From CAZKUN01 sp964555935 (GTDB lineage Bacteria; Armatimonadota; Zipacnadia; Zipacnadales; VGFC01): a stretch of DNA of 25,672 nt. Below, piece by piece: positions 21,917 through 25,672 of this stretch; the stretch's first letter is position 1; each line of letters begins with the position of its first letter. The stretch is taken from the NCBI GenBank assembly GCA_964555935.1, contig CAZKUN010000126.1, positions 1-25,672 of the forward strand. Reading direction: 5' to 3'. A program made the position numbers and the translations under genes. The notes beneath the pieces were generated by a model. The model did no database searches. It saw nothing but the letters and a program-made list of their open reading frames with translations, and had not been told where the DNA came from.

Positions 21917-24646
21917 TCATATCATCCACGGCGTCATGCCCGAGCCCAGCAACTTGACCCACGCCGGGAGCTGAAGGTCCTCAAGCCCCGGAAGCCCTGG
22001 CGTGATACCCAGCACTCCCGCGGGAAGCTGCTCTCGCACGCGCACCGGCAACGTGTAGACGTCCTGCCCGACTGCTACCCCGACTTCCTGTCCTTGCTCA
22101 ACCTGCATCCGCTCGGCGTCGTCAGGCGACATGCCCACATACGGCGGCGCCGACAGATCGGCCAATCCCGGGCTGTGCGCGCTCAGTTCCTCAGAGCCGA
22201 AAATCCGGTAGATCGGCACGGCCAGCCATTCATCATCACGCCGCTCAAAGGCTGGCACGGGATCGTAGTAACACAGCTTGTTGTGGTCCGCGGGCTCGAG
22301 CAACCGTTTGCCCGCCGCCTCAACATGCTCGCCCGCCTGTCGCCGAGCGGTGACCTTGCTGAGGGCCGCCGGGGAGTTCCATCCGGGCGCCCACTGTCTA
22401 GCGACGAGCGCCGAGGCCACTTCGCCGCGATACCCCTCCGAGGAGAACGCCATCGGCGCGTCTTCATCCTGCGGCGGCCGCGGCTCGTGGACGCTCTTGG
22501 CCGCGTGCAGCGCCGTCCTGCCGCTACGCCGGATCGACTGACGGGGGACCTTCATCCCGTGCATGCGAAAGTCGGCGTCAGGGGCGAGATCGGTGATCCC
22601 CGCCAGGGCGGGAAACTCTCGCGCGATCTGCTCGACGATCTCATCGAAGGTCCGCCAAGTCGCAGAGCCTGCGTCATCGCGCCGCGCCGCCAGCTCGCTC
22701 AACCAGCGCCAGGAGGGCTTCACATCGCCCTCCGGCTGGAAAACCTGTAGCGACCGCTGCCCGCGCCCCTCCCCGTTGACCAGCGTGCCGGTGTGTTCGG
22801 CAAACGTCGCCGCCGGCAAGACCACGTCGGCCATCTCGCCGGTGCAGGTCATCAGATGGTCGATGACGATCAACTCGACGCCCTCGGGCATGAACGTCTC
22901 GAGTTCGGACTTTGTCATTCGGCGACAGAGGTCGTTCTCGGCGACGATAATCGCCCCAACATCGCCCGCTTCGATTGCGTGGCTGACACCCTCCACGCCC
23001 TCGGTGTCCATCAGCGCGACGCCCATGCTGTTGCACTCGGGCACCGTGCAGACGAAGCCCGCGTTCTTGCCGGCGGCCTCGAGCGCGCAGACGATGTTAG
23101 TCGCCGCCCGGATGACCTCCGGACTGCCGGACCCGTAGCCGCAGATCACCAGCGGGCGCTGGGCGTGTGTCAGCTCATCAGCGATCCACGCCGCGAGAAT
23201 GCCCGTGGCGTCGTCCACATCATCAGCCGGCGGCGCGTCGATATGAATCCGCTGAGCCACCGCCGCCCCCATGCGCGCGATGTCCTCCGGCCCTTGGCGA
23301 TAGGTTACGGTCGCGCTACGGTCCACGCCTGTCTCGTCGGGCGATGCGATGAATAGCGGCCCGGTGTCTTGCTGGATAGCCTCGCGCACCAACCCGTCGT
23401 GAAACTCGTGTATCTGCAGCGTCCCCGCGATCGACATGGCCTGCTGGACGACGGCGTTACGTAGCGAGATCGCCAGCATTGGGGCGGTCGTCGTGACGTC
23501 CTCGCCCAAGACGACCACCGCGTCGGACTCGGTAACGTCCCGCAGCGATGCGCTACGCCCGGGTCCGAGCATCAGCATCTCAACCATCAGCGACATCAGC
23601 TCATGGTGCTTGGCCGAAGTGCCGTCGAAGAAGTTCTCAGCTCCCACCAGGTGTCGCAGGGCGAAGTTGGTCTCAAGCGACGCTCTGGGCGACCCGATCC
23701 CAAGCACCCTCTTCTCGCGAAGCAGCGGCTCCAGCCGCGCCATGACGTCTTCCGGACTTGCCTCCTCGAGCGTCCCGTCGGCTCCCCGCATCATGGGCTT
23801 CCTCACGCGCCGGTCGCTGTTGACGAATTCGTAGCCGAACCGCCCGCGATCGCAGATGAAGTGCCCGTTGACCTCCGGGTTGTGCCGGTTCCGGATGCGC
23901 CTCAGTTTGCCGTCGCGCTCGCCGGGCAGTATGTTGCACCCCAGGCCGCAGTGGACGCAGATCGACGGCGCCGTCTGCAAGTCCCATGGACGCACGTAGT
24001 GCTTCTTGAAGGTCTTGTCGGTGAAGCATCCGGTCGGGCAAACCTCGACCAGATTGCCGGTCAGCCCGCTTCGCAATTCGCCGTCGGTGTGCTTGCCGAA
24101 ATACACGTGATCGTGCCAGCCGAACGCGGCAAGGTCGCGCTCGCCCGCGACGTCGTGGCAGAACCGCACGCACCGGTAGCAGTGGATGCACCGGTTCATC
24201 TCATGGTTGATGTGGGGCCCCAGATACTGATTGTCGAAGGTGCGTTTCGGGAATCGCGTGCGCCGGTATACGTGACCCGTCAGGTGGGTCATGTCCTGGA
24301 GATGGCACTCGCCACCCTCATCGCAGACAGGGCAATCGTGCGGGTGGCTCAGCATCAGCCATTCGGCGACCGCCGCGCGAAATTCCACCGCCTCGGGGTC
24401 GTCGATCGATAGCCGCGCGCCCTCGCTAGCCGGCGTCATGCACGCCATGACGATGCGGCCCTCCGTGTCTTCCTCATTGCGGTAGAGCTTGACCGCGCAC
24501 TGCCGACAAGCGCCCGCCGAATGCATCGCCGGGTGCCAGCAGTAGTACGGGATGTCAAACCCAAGTTCCAGGCAGACGTCCAGGAGATTGCGATCCTGGC
24601 CCTCGAACTCGCACGGTTTGCCGTCAACGTAGATCGTAGGCACCAC
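21917..24646 (-). CDS. nuoG: NADH-quinone oxidoreductase subunit G (multi-cluster Fe-S, molybdopterin-fold)
   Basis: A 909-residue, E. coli-size subunit that carries electrons from NuoF/E through the hydrophilic arm. The 2Fe-2S N1b ligands are C36, C47, C50 and C69. N5 is HX3CX2CX5C at H101, C105, C108 and C114. N4 is C153, C156, C159 and C203. The off-path N7 site is complete as CX2CX3CX27C at C230, C233, C237 and C265. The remainder is a formate dehydrogenase/molybdopterin-type fold (VVVLGEDVTTTAPM, PECNSMGVALMDTEGVEG, MADVVLPAATFAEHTGTLVNGEGRGQ) that holds no molybdenum in complex I. The start is GTG at 24646, with GGAGG overlapping the end of nuoF; a second GTG at 24643 has better spacing (6 bases). 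Confidence 0.97.
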   Translation of the reverse strand: MVPTIYVDGKPCEFEGQDRNLLDVCLELGFDIPYYCWHPAMHSAGACRQCAVKLYRNEEDTEGRIVMACMTPASEGARLSIDDPEAVEFRAAVAEWLMLSHPHDCPVCDEGGECHLQDMTHLTGHVYRRTRFPKRTFDNQYLGPHINHEMNRCIHCYRCVRFCHDVAGERDLAAFGWHDHVYFGKHTDGELRSGLTGNLVEVCPTGCFTDKTFKKHYVRPWDLQTAPSICVHCGLGCNILPGERDGKLRRIRNRHNPEVNGHFICDRGRFGYEFVNSDRRVRKPMMRGADGTLEEASPEDVMARLEPLLREKRVLGIGSPRASLETNFALRHLVGAENFFDGTSAKHHELMSLMVEMLMLGPGRSASLRDVTESDAVVVLGEDVTTTAPMLAISLRNAVVQQAMSIAGTLQIHEFHDGLVREAIQQDTGPLFIASPDETGVDRSATVTYRQGPEDIARMGAAVAQRIHIDAPPADDVDDATGILAAWIADELTHAQRPLVICGYGSGSPEVIRAATNIVCALEAAGKNAGFVCTVPECNSMGVALMDTEGVEGVSHAIEAGDVGAIIVAENDLCRRMTKSELETFMPEGVELIVIDHLMTCTGEMADVVLPAATFAEHTGTLVNGEGRGQRSLQVFQPEGDVKPSWRWLSELAARRDDAGSATWRTFDEIVEQIAREFPALAGITDLAPDADFRMHGMKVPRQSIRRSGRTALHAAKSVHEPRPPQDEDAPMAFSSEGYRGEVASALVARQWAPGWNSPAALSKVTARRQAGEHVEAAGKRLLEPADHNKLCYYDPVPAFERRDDEWLAVPIYRIFGSEELSAHSPGLADLSAPPYVGMSPDDAERMQVEQGQEVGVAVGQDVYTLPVRVREQLPAGVLGITPGLPGLEDLQLPAWVKLLGSGMTPWMI

Positions 24647-25672
24647 TTACCTCCAAGGGCACTTTCCCTCGGCCACGTGAGCCTCGAATTCATGTCTGAA
24701 GTACTTCAGCGCGCTCTCGAGCGGAGCCATCGCGCCCGGTGCCAGCGCGCAGAACGTATGTCCCATCTGGAGCAGCTTGACGTGGTGATCGAGGACCTCG
24801 ATATCACCCGGCTGGCCCTCCCCCGCCTCCATGGCTTCCAGCGTCCTCGCCACCCACGGCAACCCCTCTCGACACGGCGTGCACCAGCCGCACGACTCCC
24901 GCGCGAAGAACTGCGACAGCCCCCAGACCATCCCCACGGGGCAGTTGCCGTCGTCGAGCACGATCATCGTCCCGGTCCCCATCCGACTCCCAACCGCCTC
25001 CACGGACTTGAAGTCCATGGGCACGTCGAGGTGCTCGTCAAGGAGAAACGCGGTCGATCCGCCACCGGGAAGAACGGCCCGGAACGCGCATCCATCGGCC
25101 ATGCCTCCCGCGTGGTCTTCCAGGATCTCACGCGCCGGCGTGCCCATCGGCAACTCCCAGAGCCCGGGCCGCTTGACCCGCCCGCTGACTCCATATATCT
25201 TGGTGCCCGCTTCGCCGCTCCGGCTCAGTTCCCGGTACCACTCAGGACCGTGATTGATGATGTGGGGGACGTTGCAGACGGTCTCCACGTTATTCACGAC
25301 CGTCGGCTTGCCCCACAGTCCGCAGATGGTCGGGTGAGGCGGCTTGGTCCGCGGGATCGCGCGCTTGCCCTCCAGCGCGCTCAACAGCGCCTCGGCCTCG
25401 CCGCACATGTACCGCCCGCCGCCGAGGTGAAGCTGGATGTTGAGGCTGTAATCCGAGCCAAGGATGTTCTCGCCGAGCCGCCCGTTGTGATACGCCTGCG
25501 TGAGCGCGCCGACGAGGTGGGTTGCGGCGGTCTGGTACTCCCAGCGCAGGAAAATGTAGGCCTCGGACGCCTCGATCGCGTACGCGGTAATGATCGCGCC
25601 CTCGATAACCTGATGGGGATCGCCTTCGAGCAGGAACCGGTCCTTCATCACGCCCGGCTCCATCTCGTCCGC
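24647..25672 (-). CDS. nuoF: NADH-quinone oxidoreductase subunit F, N-terminus beyond window edge
   Basis: The C-terminal 341 residues of the NADH- and FMN-binding subunit. The frame is open through the right edge, beginning ADEMEPGVMKDR, which matches the FMN-site region (ADESEPG) of the family, so roughly the first quarter is missing and the ATG at 25663 is internal. YIFLRWEYQTAATHL, GGGRYMCGEAEALLSALEGKRAIPR and PTVVNNVETVCNVP are standard. The N3 4Fe-4S ligands are ESCGWCTPCREG (three Cys) plus the Cys of HTFCALAPGAMAPLESALKYFRHEFE, a form close to the E. coli type. NuoE and nuoA-D are expected upstream, off the window. The stop is followed at once by the nuoG GTG. Confidence 0.97.
   Translation of the reverse strand, partial: ADEMEPGVMKDRFLLEGDPHQVIEGAIITAYAIEASEAYIFLRWEYQTAATHLVGALTQAYHNGRLGENILGSDYSLNIQLHLGGGRYMCGEAEALLSALEGKRAIPRTKPPHPTICGLWGKPTVVNNVETVCNVPHIINHGPEWYRELSRSGEAGTKIYGVSGRVKRPGLWELPMGTPAREILEDHAGGMADGCAFRAVLPGGGSTAFLLDEHLDVPMDFKSVEAVGSRMGTGTMIVLDDGNCPVGMVWGLSQFFARESCGWCTPCREGLPWVARTLEAMEAGEGQPGDIEVLDHHVKLLQMGHTFCALAPGAMAPLESALKYFRHEFEAHVAEGKCPWR

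Overview
This is a GC-rich bacterial chromosome segment with densely packed genes and no stretch over 300 bases without a gene. I see no phage, insertion sequence or CRISPR signature. The gene mix is a proton-pumping complex I, a sulfatase, a heparinase-type lyase, a discoidin-domain secreted protein and sugar oxidoreductases. It suggests an uncultured heterotrophic bacterium that degrades complex glycans, from a Planctomycetota-, Armatimonadota- or Hydrogenedentota-like group. That placement is inference from gene content only. A textbook sigma70-type promoter in front of a CCA-encoding tRNA-Pro gene supports a bacterial origin.

Left part (1-11187), accessory catabolic genes on both strands. 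It starts with a secreted F5/8 type C (discoidin-like) protein cut by the left edge. Next come a short ceramidase-family hydrolase and a Gfo/Idh/MocA oxidoreductase in tandem, a hairpin terminator, tRNA-Pro(CGG) with its own promoter, and a PfkB-family sugar kinase. A very large secreted heparinase II/III-like protein with a C-terminal jelly-roll domain is convergent with the kinase. Divergent from it is a plus-strand run: an unrecognised membrane protein, a cytoplasmic sulfatase whose ribosome binding site lies inside a hairpin, and a small secreted O-methyltransferase-like protein. This run ends at a strong hairpin.

Right part (11200-25672), one long minus-strand operon. Read 5' to 3' it holds nuoF (5' end beyond the right edge), nuoG, nuoH, nuoI, nuoJ, nuoK, nuoL, nuoM and nuoN, in the canonical order and mostly with overlapping or near-overlapping stop and start codons. 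It continues without a break into three extra genes. The first is an ActF/NrfD-type quinone-binding membrane protein overlapping nuoN by ATGA. The second, 3 bases later, is a one-copy nitrite/sulfite reductase-type siroheme/Fe-S protein. The third, after 73 bases, is a thiamine-diphosphate 2-oxoacid decarboxylase of the pyruvate/indolepyruvate decarboxylase family. 

The complex I genes look intact: the conserved membrane Lys/Glu residues I checked and all NuoG cluster ligands including N7 are present. The most interesting part is the extension of the nuo operon. An orphan ActF-like subunit without other alternative-complex-III genes is translationally coupled to a siroheme-type protein in which one of the four expected Fe-S/siroheme cysteines is a serine. 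This could be an undescribed quinone-linked redox module co-expressed with NADH dehydrogenase.
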